Below are positions 17,979 through 28,495 of a stretch of DNA of 64,000 nucleotides, in pieces; within the stretch, counting starts at the first letter, position 1, and every line of letters starts with the position of its first letter. Location: positions 1 through 64,000 of the forward strand of contig WQZB01000001.1 in the NCBI GenBank assembly GCA_009780955.1, written 5' to 3'. Below the pieces are notes generated by a model that saw only the letters and a list, made by a program, of their open reading frames with translations, searched no databases and was not told the origin of the DNA. Both the position numbers and the translations under genes were made by a program. Origin of the DNA: Polyangiaceae bacterium. GTDB lineage: Bacteria > Myxococcota_A > Polyangia > Polyangiales > Polyangiaceae.

Positions 17979-18820
17979 GCGTTGTCCTCCTTGGTGTTCT
18001 TTGTCTCGGAGAGCCGCGTTTCGAACTGCTCGTTGGGACGAGCGAAGCGAGGCGGACGCGCGCCGGATCGACGAACACCTTGCGCGCCTGCGCATAGTCG
18101 AGAAAGGCCGGCACGAGCATTGGCGTCAACGCGTCCGGGTCGAGCACCATGGCCTTGGTGTTGTCCGGGATAATCGTCTTGATGACGCCACCGAAAAACA
18201 TCCACGCGCGGTCGAGCCCCTCGCAGACGGTCTCGGTGGTCTGTCGAAACGTCGGCCAAACGAACTGGTAGCGGCTGTAAACAAGGGTGATGATGAGCGC
18301 CCAGAGCACGCGCTTTTTGCCACTCTCGTCGTCGACGAGCAGACCCATCTTGCCGAAGTCGACCTGCGCCTCCTGACCGGGCGGCGGATCATCGACGCGC
18401 ACGGTAGACGGCTTTTCTCGCCATTGGAGTTTGTCATGCGCGAAGCGCCAGAGCGTGTGGTAGCTGGCGCGCAGGCCGTGATCTCGAACGAGCAACGCGT
18501 GGACCTTGCGCAGGCGCAGAGGGCGCGATTCGCGGTCGCCACAGAGCCAACGCTCGATGAGCGGACGGTACTGCGTGATCTCGCTCCGCTCGCCACTCGT
18601 GGGTGCGATGGGACGCCTGCACGCGCTGCGCGACCTCGTGCACCTGGTCGTCGGTGAGCTCGTGCCCGCCGTCGAACAGGCTCTTGGCTATCGTCGTGTA
18701 GCGTGCCGATGTCTTGCGGTCCACGCCCGCCGCTTGGGCGATCTTCCTGTCGCTCTGTCCCGCCGACCAGCGGCGGAGGATTTCCTTCACATCGATCATG
18801 GTTAGCTCCCTGAAGGGCAT
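17975..18820 (-). pseudogene. istA: IS21-like transposase IstA, frameshifted and internally deleted
   Basis: The N-terminal DNA-binding part (MPFRELTMIDVKEILRRWSA, HTH with KIAQAAGVDRKT) is in one frame to ~18630. The following RPLIERWL region and the start of the DDE catalytic domain (QAQVDFGKMGLLVDD, FGGVIKTIIPDNTKAMV, two of the acidic residues) are in a second frame. The sequence then jumps from FVDPARVR to a short C-terminal tail (NEQFETRLSETKNTKEDNA) that ends in the ATGA overlap with istB. About 200-300 residues, including the catalytic Glu region, are missing compared with normal ~500-residue IstA. Confidence 0.85.
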
Positions 18821-18893
18821 CGATTCCTCCTCGACGGCGACCGGCGCCATCGTCGGGGATGAATCTCGATCACTTCAGGTCGCTCTCTCCGAG

Positions 18894-19048
18894 TGGCCCC
18901 TTGACCCTGCAAAAACAGGCTCTGAGGTGGCCCCTTGAGGCTGCAAAAATTGCCTCCTCACCCCCTCGCCGGTGGCCCCTTCATCCTGCAAAGGGCTGGC
19001 CCTTGAGGCTGCAAAAATTGCCTTCAGCTGGCCCCTTGAGCCTGCAAA
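18894..19048 (+). repeat. Five IS21 terminal repeats in direct order
   Basis: Five copies of TGGCCCCTTGAnnCTGCAAA start at 18894, 18928, 18973, 18997 and 19029, spaced 24-45 bases apart. They match, in opposite orientation, the single copy at 17078-17099. Five at one end is more than the two or three usual for the family. Confidence 0.85.
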
Positions 19049-19054
19049 CTGGCA

Positions 19055-19587
19055 GCTTGTAGTCTTGACGCCACCTACGGAATCAACGGAACCGGGAAAT
19101 GGTACTCTACGGCCTGGCGAGCTATTGGCGATGCCTTGTTCGAAACCGATGGAAGCGTTGATTTGCTAGCGGTCAAAACAAAGCACGACCCCATACGTCT
19201 ATTCGCTTGTTCAACTCGACAAAAAAGCCAGCTTGCGGCCACGGTGGATTTGCCGCTTGATGGCGGCTCTGGCGGCATCACGCGTGCCGCCGACGGCCGC
19301 TACCTTGTTGCTGGAGGCCAGCTCCAGCCGGCAGGCAACATTTTCATGGCTGTCGCCTATTACAAATCTAATTTGACGCGCGATACGTCCATTGGCAATC
19401 AAGATGGCATCGTTCCCATACCCGTCTCCACCGCCTTAACCAATCCACCGAATGGGTCTGTGCGCGGGGTTGGCTTGCGCGCCGTATACATACCCGACGG
19501 CTCGCGCACGGTCGTTGTGGCCAGTAACAGGGTATGAACGCAGGCACCCTCGTCGAGCACCTCGTCGTGGCGCGCATTTGGAATTAG
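19055..19587 (+). pseudogene. Truncated delta-60 repeat beta-propeller protein
   Basis: The frame is open from the IS end and reads LDATYGINGTGKWYST, the classic delta-60 blade motif (LDxTFGxxG). Two more blades follow (ITRAADGRYLVAGGQLQ, IPDGSRTVVVASNR). The frame stops at 19535-19537. A shift of one base there would continue into MNAGTLVEHLVVARIWN and a stop at 19585-19587, which looks like a genuine delta-60 C terminus. The gene is therefore cut at its 5' end by the IS/island and frameshifted near its 3' end. It converges on an intact delta-60 lipoprotein gene. Confidence 0.75.
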
Positions 19588-19603
19588 GACGCATTCCTTG
19601 GTT

Positions 19604-19631
19604 GTAGGGGCGTATGGCCATACGCCCCTGC
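19604..19631. repeat. GTAGGGGC palindrome
   Basis: GTAGGGGCGTATGG is followed by its reverse complement with one mismatch at the end. It lies between the convergent ends of the truncated and intact delta-60 genes, where such a hairpin could act as a bidirectional transcription stop. Confidence 0.85.
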
Positions 19632-19648
19632 CTGCCATGCCCTCGCCC

Positions 19649-21370
19649 CTACTGCCACAAGCCGTAAATCACGGCGCCGTTCTCGCCACTGCCCGCAACG
19701 AGAATTCGGTAGCTACTAGGCTGAATCGCAATGGCATTGAATGTCGGGACGGGCTGTGTTGTTTCAACGAAAGAGCCCCCGTTACCGAATGTTGTGTCCG
19801 GCTCAAGTTGGTTTGTTGGCTTAATCCGCGTGACGCGAGCTTCATTAATCGTGTCGCCGCCGCCAATGAGGGGATTCGTCGTGGCATTGCCCGCAGCCAC
19901 GATAAGGCCATCGCTTTGCATGGTTACAGTATTAAACGATGCGTTTGAGCCTTGGTCTGCACTGGTCGTGACGTTGCGAGGCTGAGGATTGGCTGCCGGT
20001 GAAACCAGACCAACGGTATAGTATAGTGAGTTATTTCCGGCGTTGCCAACCACAGCGTAAGAGGCGCCGTCGCCCGATGCGGCGAAACCGAACCCCTGAT
20101 AACCGCTTCCAAACGAAAATCCACCAGAGCCAGTACCAAACGTTGGATCGAGCGTGCCGTCGGCCATTTTGTAACGCGCAACGTAGAAATATGGGGAGGC
20201 CTCCGGTATCACGTTCGTCGTGTCCGTTCCGCCAACGACGAACGTGCCATCAGCTGCCGGCGCAATGCCGATGAAAGAACGGTCAGAAGTCGTGACGACA
20301 GCAGGATCAGGTGTGCCATTTGCCAACACGTGCACGACAACACCCGTGCTGCTGTAGATGGTCCCGTTCATGATAATAGCGTTGAACGTACCTGCGACAA
20401 GAATCGAGCTGTCTGCGAGTGTTGCCACACCGTATCCTATCGACGGATAAGAGAAATCCGTCCCTGAAAGCGGCTGGCGCGACGGGGTGTTGTTGCTTGT
20501 GTCTTTCGCCCCATTCGCATTGACCCGTACAACCGTCATCTGCTGCTGCGGGACGATCACCCCCACCCCGACTTCTACACCCACATTAGAATCCCCAACA
20601 CAAACAATCTTGCCAGTTGTTGAATCGACCGTCAGCGCGTGAATCGCACCGGTCGTCGGAAGATCCGCATCTTGCACGTTCACGTTGAAATTCGAGTCAA
20701 AGGTCCCATCCGCCGAATAACGATCGAGCAACCAGCCATCACCGCCGGCAGCAGCGCCGCCGGCCAGGATCGATCCATCGGATTGAACATAAATAGCGTT
20801 ATACGTTGACTCCGCGCCTGCGCCGTTCGATACAATCCCGTTAGCCCCATTCGTGCCAAAAGTCTGGTCAACGGTGCCGGGATTGTCGGCAATGAAAATC
20901 GTAATTTGCGTGTTCAGCGTCGTGTTCGTTGGAAAGAGAAGGTGCGCTGGGTTCGCACCAAGGGGCGCGGTTGTTGTGGCCGTCAACGAAATGGTGCCCG
21001 TGTTCTGACCGTCTGGAATCGTCAACGAGGCCGGGTTTGCCGTCACACCCTTTGGAAGATCGGGTATCGATATCGCAGAAATATCACCCGTAATGCCATT
21101 GCGATTCACCGTGACGCTCATCTGACCTGGCGCACCGCCCCGGCGAAGCAAGAGCGTGGTTGGGCTGACAACAACGCTCGGCTTGCCGGGTTCGGGATTA
21201 CCGCCCCCGCCGCCTTCATTCGTTGGCCCGCCGTCTTCGGTGATCAGCGTTGTCTCGTCAAAGCCGAGAATGGTGGAACAGCCGCCCAACAACACCGCCA
21301 ACGCCGCAAGTGGAATCGCCAGACGCGTGACGCGAAAGAACGGAGAGTAAGCTACGGGTTTCATCGCCAC
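19649..21370 (-). CDS. Delta-60 repeat beta-propeller lipoprotein
   Basis: A 573-residue exported lipoprotein of unknown ligand. The signal peptide (RLAIPLAALAVLLGGC) has a lipobox cysteine and is followed by an acidic/Gly linker (EDGGPTNEGGGGG). Next is an Ig-like or BACON-like segment (SVVVSPTTLLLRRG to ITIFIADNP, about residues 65-155). Repeated delta-60 blades make up the rest (VDQTFGTNG, LDPTFGTGSGG, PDTTFGNGGSF). It ends YGLWQ like other family members. It starts at ATG 21370 or 21364 and is divergent from pyrC, with 68 bases between. Confidence 0.85.
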   Translation of the reverse strand: MAMKPVAYSPFFRVTRLAIPLAALAVLLGGCSTILGFDETTLITEDGGPTNEGGGGGNPEPGKPSVVVSPTTLLLRRGGAPGQMSVTVNRNGITGDISAISIPDLPKGVTANPASLTIPDGQNTGTISLTATTTAPLGANPAHLLFPTNTTLNTQITIFIADNPGTVDQTFGTNGANGIVSNGAGAESTYNAIYVQSDGSILAGGAAAGGDGWLLDRYSADGTFDSNFNVNVQDADLPTTGAIHALTVDSTTGKIVCVGDSNVGVEVGVGVIVPQQQMTVVRVNANGAKDTSNNTPSRQPLSGTDFSYPSIGYGVATLADSSILVAGTFNAIIMNGTIYSSTGVVVHVLANGTPDPAVVTTSDRSFIGIAPAADGTFVVGGTDTTNVIPEASPYFYVARYKMADGTLDPTFGTGSGGFSFGSGYQGFGFAASGDGASYAVVGNAGNNSLYYTVGLVSPAANPQPRNVTTSADQGSNASFNTVTMQSDGLIVAAGNATTNPLIGGGDTINEARVTRIKPTNQLEPDTTFGNGGSFVETTQPVPTFNAIAIQPSSYRILVAGSGENGAVIYGLWQ

Positions 21371-21438
21371 CGCGATACTACCCCTTCCAATTGAGCGCCT
21401 GCTAGCCCTTACTTGCCCACCGTGCTACTGCGCGGCGC

Positions 21439-22839
21439 ATGCCGAGCAGCGCGAGCAGGCCGCCTTCCTCGAGCGACTACGACGTTCTGGTTTTTCGCGG
21501 CGTGCGTGCCATTGATCCGTTGTCGAACCTCGATGCAATCGTCGATGTCGTTGTTGAAGGTAAAGTCATTAAGCGCGTCGGCCCAAACGCCGCCGTCAGC
21601 CTTGCAGGCCTTGCCGACCTCGGCGGTCCTGGTGGGCAGCGCGTTTTCGATGTTCCGCACGCGCCTCGGGCGCTTCTTCTTCCCGGGCTCTTCGATCTTC
21701 ACACGCACTTGCGCGAGCCCGGCCAAGAATACAAGGAAGATCTCGAAAGTGGTCTCGGCGCCGCAGCCGCAGGCGGCTTTACCGACGTGTGCGCGATGCC
21801 AAACACGCGCCCGGTCAACGACAACCGCGCCATCACCGAAATGCTCTCGTACAAGTCGCGCGCGCTCGGTGGCACACGCCTGCACCCCATTGCCGCCATC
21901 ACGGTTGGCCAAAAAGGCGAAGTTCTCACCGAAATGGCCGACTTGAAGGCTGGCGGTGCCATTGCCGTCAGCGACGACGGCTACTGCGTCACGCGCAGCG
22001 ATGTCATGCGCCGCGCGCTCGAATACGCAAGCACCTTCGACCTTCCCGTCATTCAGCACTGCGAAGACCACGCCCTCACTGCCGGCGCGCAAATGCACGA
22101 AGGCGCGATGTCGACGAAGCTTGGTCTACGCGGCTGGCCGCGCGTTGCCGAAGACATCATCGTGGCCCGCGACGTGATTCTTGCAGAATACACGCGAGCG
22201 AAATACCACGTTGCCCACATTTCGACGCTTGGTGCCGTTCGTATTCTGCGCGAAGCCAAGTCGCGCGGGGTTCCCGTCACCGCAGAAGTCACCCCGCATC
22301 ACTTGCTTCTGACCGACGCTTTGCTTCTTGGTTACAACACGGCCTGCAAAGTCAACCCGCCACTTCGCGAAAAGGGCGACTTGGAAGCGCTCTACGAAGC
22401 GTTAGCCGACGGCACCATCGACTGCGTTGCAACCGACCATGCCCCGCACTCGTCGCTCGAAAAAGACTGCGATCTCACCGACGCTTCGCCCGGCATGATC
22501 GGCCTCGAGCTATGCGTTCCACTCATGCTCGGCCTTGTGCACAAAGGCATTGTCCCGCTGCAACGGCTCGTTCATGCGCTCACAGCGGCGCCAGCGAAAA
22601 TCGCTGGGCTACCGCCTTCGCGCATCAAAGAAGGCGCCGAGGCCAATCTCACGCTCGTCGATCCCAGCGCAGAGTGGACAGTGACAGCTGACCGGTTGCG
22701 CAGCAAAAGCAAAAATACGCCGTTTTTAGGCCAAAACGTGACTGGCATGGTGGTGATGACAATCGTAAGCGGCGTGGTCGCGTTCGACGCCAGCGCCAAG
22801 CTCGGTTACGAGCAATCGAGACAAGCGAGACCCAAATGA
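21439..22839 (+). CDS. pyrC: Dihydroorotase
   Basis: Catalyses cyclisation of carbamoyl-aspartate to dihydroorotate in pyrimidine synthesis. Class I (pyrC2/AllB-like) signatures are present: metal ligands in DLHTHLREPG (around residue 88), GGFTDVCAMPNTRPV, IQHCEDHALT, YHVAHIST, and CVATDHAPHS with the catalytic Asp. The carboxylated-lysine position usual in class I is not obvious to me by eye, so I leave that open. The last four bases overlap carA (ATGA), giving a pyrC-carA pair. Confidence 0.95.
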   Translation: MPSSASRPPSSSDYDVLVFRGVRAIDPLSNLDAIVDVVVEGKVIKRVGPNAAVSLAGLADLGGPGGQRVFDVPHAPRALLLPGLFDLHTHLREPGQEYKEDLESGLGAAAAGGFTDVCAMPNTRPVNDNRAITEMLSYKSRALGGTRLHPIAAITVGQKGEVLTEMADLKAGGAIAVSDDGYCVTRSDVMRRALEYASTFDLPVIQHCEDHALTAGAQMHEGAMSTKLGLRGWPRVAEDIIVARDVILAEYTRAKYHVAHISTLGAVRILREAKSRGVPVTAEVTPHHLLLTDALLLGYNTACKVNPPLREKGDLEALYEALADGTIDCVATDHAPHSSLEKDCDLTDASPGMIGLELCVPLMLGLVHKGIVPLQRLVHALTAAPAKIAGLPPSRIKEGAEANLTLVDPSAEWTVTADRLRSKSKNTPFLGQNVTGMVVMTIVSGVVAFDASAKLGYEQSRQARPK

Positions 22840-23978
22840 GCGCGAATGCGACGAATCTAGAACCTGCCTACCTCGTGCTGGCTGACGGCACCACGTTTCC
22901 TGGGCATTGCTACGGTGCGCGCGGCACAACCACGGGCGAGGCCGTGTTCACAACCACGATGACCGGCTACCAAGAGGTTCTCACCGACCCTTCGTACTGC
23001 GGTCAAATCGTGACGATGACCGCGCCAGAAATCGGCAACGTCGGCATCAACGCGCTCGACACAGAATCGGTGAGCGGCAAGCCCCAAGCGTGCGGTTTCG
23101 TGCTTCGCGACGCAAGCCCGATCGCATCGAGCTGGCGCTCGGAGCAAACGCTCGAAGCCTACCTTGCCGAGCACGGCATCGTTGCCATTGGCGGCGTCGA
23201 CACCCGAAAGCTCACACGCCACCTTCGCGATCATGGCGCGCAGAACGCCGCCATTGGTACGAAGTCGCCAAGCGAGCTTTTGCGCGCCGCGCGCAATGCG
23301 CCGCCTATGAACGGCCTCGATCTGGTCAAGCGCGTAACACCAAAAGAGCCCTACACATTCACCGAGGGCCTTGGCGATTGGTGCGCCGATCCCGCGAGCC
23401 CCGCGCGGCCCGCAAAGGCACGAGAGCATCACGTAGTGGCCATTGATTACGGCGTGAAAAAGAACATTTTGCGCTGCCTGGTGAACGCCGGCTGCCGCGT
23501 TACCGTGGTACCTGCAACCACGAGCGCGAAAAGCATTCTCGATCTTTGCCCTGACGGCATTTTTCTCTCGAACGGCCCGGGCGATCCATCGGCCGTTGGT
23601 TACGCGGTAGAAATCCTTCGCGAGCTCATTGGGAAAAAACCCATCTTCGGCATATGCCTCGGCCACCAGCTTCTTGCTCTCGCCCTTGGTGGCAAAACGT
23701 ACAAGCTAAAGTTTGGTCACCGCGGCTCGAACCAACCCGTCAAAGATCTTGCAACGGGCAGAATCGAAATCACAACGCAAAACCACGGCTTCTGCGTTGA
23801 TCTCACTTCGCTCCCAGCTGGCATTGAATCTACGCACGTGCACTTGAACGACGGAACGAGCGAAGGGCTCAGCGCGAAAGGCGCGCGCGCGTTTAGCGTG
23901 CAATACCACCCGGAAGCATCGGCCGGGCCCCACGACTCGTTCTACTTGTTCGACCGCTTCGTCGGCATGATGGCGTGA
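22836..23978 (+). CDS. carA: Carbamoyl-phosphate synthase small subunit
   Basis: Glutamine amidotransferase subunit that feeds ammonia to CarB for carbamoyl phosphate, used in arginine and pyrimidine synthesis. N-terminal domain motifs are GEAVFTTTMTGYQEVLTDPS and IGGVDTRKLTRHLRDHGAQ. The class I GATase domain has LSNGPGDPSAVGY, the nucleophile in FGICLGHQLLALALGG (Cys near residue 272), and YHPEASAGPHD with the His and Glu of the triad. Length 380 aa is normal. It is coupled to pyrC. carB is not in the window. Confidence 0.97.
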   Translation: MSANATNLEPAYLVLADGTTFPGHCYGARGTTTGEAVFTTTMTGYQEVLTDPSYCGQIVTMTAPEIGNVGINALDTESVSGKPQACGFVLRDASPIASSWRSEQTLEAYLAEHGIVAIGGVDTRKLTRHLRDHGAQNAAIGTKSPSELLRAARNAPPMNGLDLVKRVTPKEPYTFTEGLGDWCADPASPARPAKAREHHVVAIDYGVKKNILRCLVNAGCRVTVVPATTSAKSILDLCPDGIFLSNGPGDPSAVGYAVEILRELIGKKPIFGICLGHQLLALALGGKTYKLKFGHRGSNQPVKDLATGRIEITTQNHGFCVDLTSLPAGIESTHVHLNDGTSEGLSAKGARAFSVQYHPEASAGPHDSFYLFDRFVGMMA

Positions 23979-23994
23979 TGGTGAGCGAGCGAGC

Positions 23995-25434
<1,440 letters not shown>

Positions 25435-25441
25435 ACTAGAA

Positions 25442-25512
25442 GGGTGTTTATCAGCCGTCGCGAGCGCCGCGAGACCAAGGCGGGCCCGAGGAGCCCGCGT
25501 AAGCGTACGTGG
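25442..25512 (-). repeat. Partial copy of AGAGCATGTTTACCAGCC-ended element
   Basis: This stretch (GGTGTTTATCAGCCGTCGCG, then GAGGAGCCCGCGTAAGCGTA) matches the right half of the complete element at 59970-60118, read in reverse. It sits immediately after the rimO stop. An internal GCGGGC...GCCCGC hairpin could serve as a terminator. Confidence 0.75.
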
Positions 25513-25547
25513 ACGAGCGAGTTCGACTTACGCGTTCGATCTCACCG

Positions 25548-28427
25548 ATGAAAACATGGCTCCGGCCACTACCTTTTGCGCTTGCTCTTGCGTACGCGCT
25601 AGCCCGCGTCGGGCGCACGCCGATTGACCGTGCTGCGCCAAGTGAGGAGGCTGCGCTCTGCACCGCTCTCGGGCAGCAAGGCGTCACGTGCGCGGCAGGC
25701 GACGTGCTTTGGGTCAACCGCCCGGCCGGAATTTTCGGCACGCTCACAGGTAGCGCGCGAGCGCTCGTCCGTGGCCACGCGAAAGGCGCGGATGCCGAAG
25801 CGGACCTTTACCTCGTGAGCGCGCGCCTTTCACCAGAAGGGACTCTTCTTGAAGTCGGCGACATTCACAATCTGACTCAAACCAACGATGCGGATGAGGG
25901 CGCGCCAGTGCGCATAGGCTCGCGCATTGCGTACGTTGTCTCCATCGACGGTCGTCCAGAAGCCGTGCACGTACTCGACCTTGGCGGTCACGGCAGAGAG
26001 GACTATGGCGATCTCACGTTTGTACAGAAGCTGCAGACGAAAATCGCCGACCGACAGAAGACCGGACAATGGCGAGGCATACGTCGCACGGTTTTCACAC
26101 TCGCGCAGGCGTCAGCTGCAGCCGATCTCGCGGTGGGTCCAGGTGGCATGTTCGAAGTGCGCCTCGACGCCGGGAACGGCACCGCAAGTTTCCTCATCGA
26201 TCCCATAAACGAAAGAATCGTTTCCGGCGACTCGTATGCGCACGCTGCTGCGCCCGCGGCTTTGACCAAGCCGCCGACGTTCGGGCCTTGGATGAGCGAC
26301 CGTTTGCGCGCCGCATCGTGGTTCGGCGACGAGAAAAACCAAATGCTCAAGGCCATCGTTTTCACCGGCGAAGAGTGGCTGAAAACTTGGAAGCATAGAA
26401 TCACCGGCGACACGAGTGAGAAAGACGTCGCCGAAGACATTGCCGCGCTTGCCGCCCCCACAACAGCAACCTTTACCGATCCGGAAATCGGCTGGCCCCC
26501 CAAGCCCCTAGAGCCAATACTCAAGCCGCCGCTCGCCGGCGAAGGCAAGTGGATCTTGCTCGACAAGGACGCGTTCATCACGCCGATTCCCGGCGTACCT
26601 TCCCCCTTTCTTACAACGTTCGTCCGCACCGATCCCGCGGCCTTGTACACACGAGTGTATATTACACTTTGGGATCCGCGACTCGTGCAGCTCCACATGC
26701 AGGCAGGCACGATCGAACCCGTCAGCGCCACCGGAGCCGTAGGCACGGGGCAAATCCCGCGCACGCCCGAAGTGATGAAACGCGTGGTTGCCGCCTTCAA
26801 CGGCGGCTTTCAAGCAACCCACGGCCAATATGGAATGCAAGTGGGCGGCATGCTTTATCTGCCGCCGAAGCCTTACGCGGCAACCGTGATGGATCTCGAC
26901 GACGGTTCGACCGCGTTTGGCGCGTGGCCACGTAGCACCGAGGTGCCAGAGGAAATCATCTCGTTTCGTCAGAACATGACGGCCTTGGTGCAGAACGACA
27001 AATACAACCCGTGGGGACGCACGTGGTGGGGCGGCGTTCCTCCTGGCTGGCACGACGCGATTCACACCACGAGGAGCGGCCTTTGCCTCACGAAGGAAAA
27101 CTTCGTCGCCTACTTTTGGGGCAACGACATTGGGCCCGAGCCGCTCGGCCGGGCCATGCTCGCGGCGCGCTGTGCTTTTGGCATTCACCTCGACATGAAT
27201 CCTGGGCTTGCAGGCTTCGAGTTCTATAACGTGCGTTATGCAAGCAATTTCGAGCCGCTCGGCAGATCCCTGCAGCCGGACTGGGAGGTCGAAGGAACGC
27301 TCAAAGACATGCCCAATCTCAAGTTCCGCTCGAGGCGCATGATCAAAAGCATGGGGCACATTCTTTTTCCAAGGTACATCCACCGCGATGCGCGCGACTT
27401 CTTTTACCTGACCGCGCGACCCGTGCTGCCAGGCGCACCAATAAGCGCGCCAACGAGCGGCGCAGGTGGAGGCGATGGCGGCGGAGCGAGCGGAGCAAAC
27501 GGGAACGACGGCGACAGCGGCCTGTTTCGCACCAAAGGACTTCCGCAGCATGGCTACCCCTACGCCGTGGCAACGACGAGCATGCGGCTCGGACCTTTGC
27601 CCACGGATCGGCGCGTGCGCATCCTTCGACTCGACCCTCGCACTGTGGCGGCCGCCCCAGCAGTCACCCCAGAAAGCACGGCGCGCACGACAAGGGCGCC
27701 AACGGAAGCGTCGCAAGCGTCGCCGCTCGTGGTCACCTTCGGCCTCGCGAGCAGCGCAAACGGCGCAAACGGAACCCAACACCACGCCCAATCGCCGCCT
27801 TTCCACGTACCGGGCCACGCTACGGCCGACGCGCACCCAGCCGATCGCAAGCTCTGTCTGGGTGGCCACGCTTTGACCATCGACAAGGCTTGCTCGGCCG
27901 GCGCAGTCGCGATTGCCGACCTACTTCCACCGTCGAGTCCTGCATCCGCCAATGCGCGCACCGCCGCCGGGATCTCCGACGAAAACGGCATGCTACAATG
28001 GATTGAGTTATTGCCAGAAGACAGCGCCAACTCTGCCACGGCCGAGGCCATGCTGAATCTGCTCGCACGCATTGGGTGCTCTTCACGCGGCCTGGTCGCA
28101 GGTGATGTTCGCGCGTGGCTTGGCGGTGCTCTCGACATCGGCGGAGAGCCAGCGGCTGCGCCGCCTGGCGGTGGTGGCGTGCGTCTCGTCCGGACGCCTT
28201 CCCCTGGCGCACACGCCTATTTCGACCCAACGGTGGTGGTGCCAGCATCGGTGTGGGCGCCGCTTCAAGCCCAACGTGTGAAATGGCGTCCTACACTTGC
28301 GCCCCCGGAAAAACCAGATGCGTCCGCAAGCGGGGCAACGCACGGTACCGCTCCACCGTCTGAATCTGCCACGCCAGCTATGCCAGCCACACCACGAGCG
28401 ACTCGCGGCGAACCACATCGCGAATAG
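25548..28427 (+). CDS. Large exported protein with phosphodiester glycosidase-like (NAGPA/DUF2233) region
   Basis: A 959-residue protein with an N-terminal hydrophobic segment (MKTWLRPLPFALALAYALAR), so probably exported or membrane-anchored. Residues ~360-560 resemble NAGPA-type phosphodiester glycosidase domains: YITLWDPRLVQLHMQAG, VVAAFNGGFQATHGQYGMQV with the characteristic F-N-G-G-F, AVMDLDDGS-like sequence, and ARCAFGIHLDMNPGLAGFEF. The second half is low-complexity Ala/Pro/Gly-rich, with two His- and Cys-containing blocks. I chose ATG 25548 because it starts the signal segment; the frame is open upstream to 25509. The substrate is unknown. It precedes the PEGA gene by 68 bases. Confidence 0.7.
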   Translation: MKTWLRPLPFALALAYALARVGRTPIDRAAPSEEAALCTALGQQGVTCAAGDVLWVNRPAGIFGTLTGSARALVRGHAKGADAEADLYLVSARLSPEGTLLEVGDIHNLTQTNDADEGAPVRIGSRIAYVVSIDGRPEAVHVLDLGGHGREDYGDLTFVQKLQTKIADRQKTGQWRGIRRTVFTLAQASAAADLAVGPGGMFEVRLDAGNGTASFLIDPINERIVSGDSYAHAAAPAALTKPPTFGPWMSDRLRAASWFGDEKNQMLKAIVFTGEEWLKTWKHRITGDTSEKDVAEDIAALAAPTTATFTDPEIGWPPKPLEPILKPPLAGEGKWILLDKDAFITPIPGVPSPFLTTFVRTDPAALYTRVYITLWDPRLVQLHMQAGTIEPVSATGAVGTGQIPRTPEVMKRVVAAFNGGFQATHGQYGMQVGGMLYLPPKPYAATVMDLDDGSTAFGAWPRSTEVPEEIISFRQNMTALVQNDKYNPWGRTWWGGVPPGWHDAIHTTRSGLCLTKENFVAYFWGNDIGPEPLGRAMLAARCAFGIHLDMNPGLAGFEFYNVRYASNFEPLGRSLQPDWEVEGTLKDMPNLKFRSRRMIKSMGHILFPRYIHRDARDFFYLTARPVLPGAPISAPTSGAGGGDGGGASGANGNDGDSGLFRTKGLPQHGYPYAVATTSMRLGPLPTDRRVRILRLDPRTVAAAPAVTPESTARTTRAPTEASQASPLVVTFGLASSANGANGTQHHAQSPPFHVPGHATADAHPADRKLCLGGHALTIDKACSAGAVAIADLLPPSSPASANARTAAGISDENGMLQWIELLPEDSANSATAEAMLNLLARIGCSSRGLVAGDVRAWLGGALDIGGEPAAAPPGGGGVRLVRTPSPGAHAYFDPTVVVPASVWAPLQAQRVKWRPTLAPPEKPDASASGATHGTAPPSESATPAMPATPRATRGEPHRE

Positions 28428-28495
28428 GTGCTCGCCAAGAACGCACTCGAGCGCTACGGTTTTGCGGGTTCGAGGCTCGTGAGCGGAGACGCGAG

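Larger units (their letters stand above)
17078..19048. mobile_element. IS21-family insertion sequence, degraded
   Basis: The element contains an istB gene and a broken istA gene overlapping by ATGA, which is diagnostic of IS21. The left boundary is the repeat at 17078-17099 (TTTTTTCAGGGTCAAGGGG then CCA). The right side carries five copies of its reverse complement between 18894 and 19048. Multiple terminal repeats are known for IS21 elements. The insertion abuts the truncated delta-60 gene at 19055. With istA internally deleted it cannot transpose unaided. I could not identify a target-site duplication. Confidence 0.8.

Noticed and set aside
18894-19048. Possible CRISPR-like array
   Set aside because: The five repeats vary, spacers are only 2-23 bases, and the motif equals the IS21 end repeat at 17078, so they are IS terminal repeats.
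13350-19055. Second copy of the tRNA-Leu 3' end as far attachment site
   Set aside because: I looked for GGGTTCAAGTCCC and the following bases near the island's right edge and found none; it is probably lost.
26508-27869. 453-codon minus-strand frame opposite the large exported protein gene
   Set aside because: The plus-strand frame is longer, has a signal segment and an NAGPA-like domain; the minus frame is Arg/Cys/His-rich.
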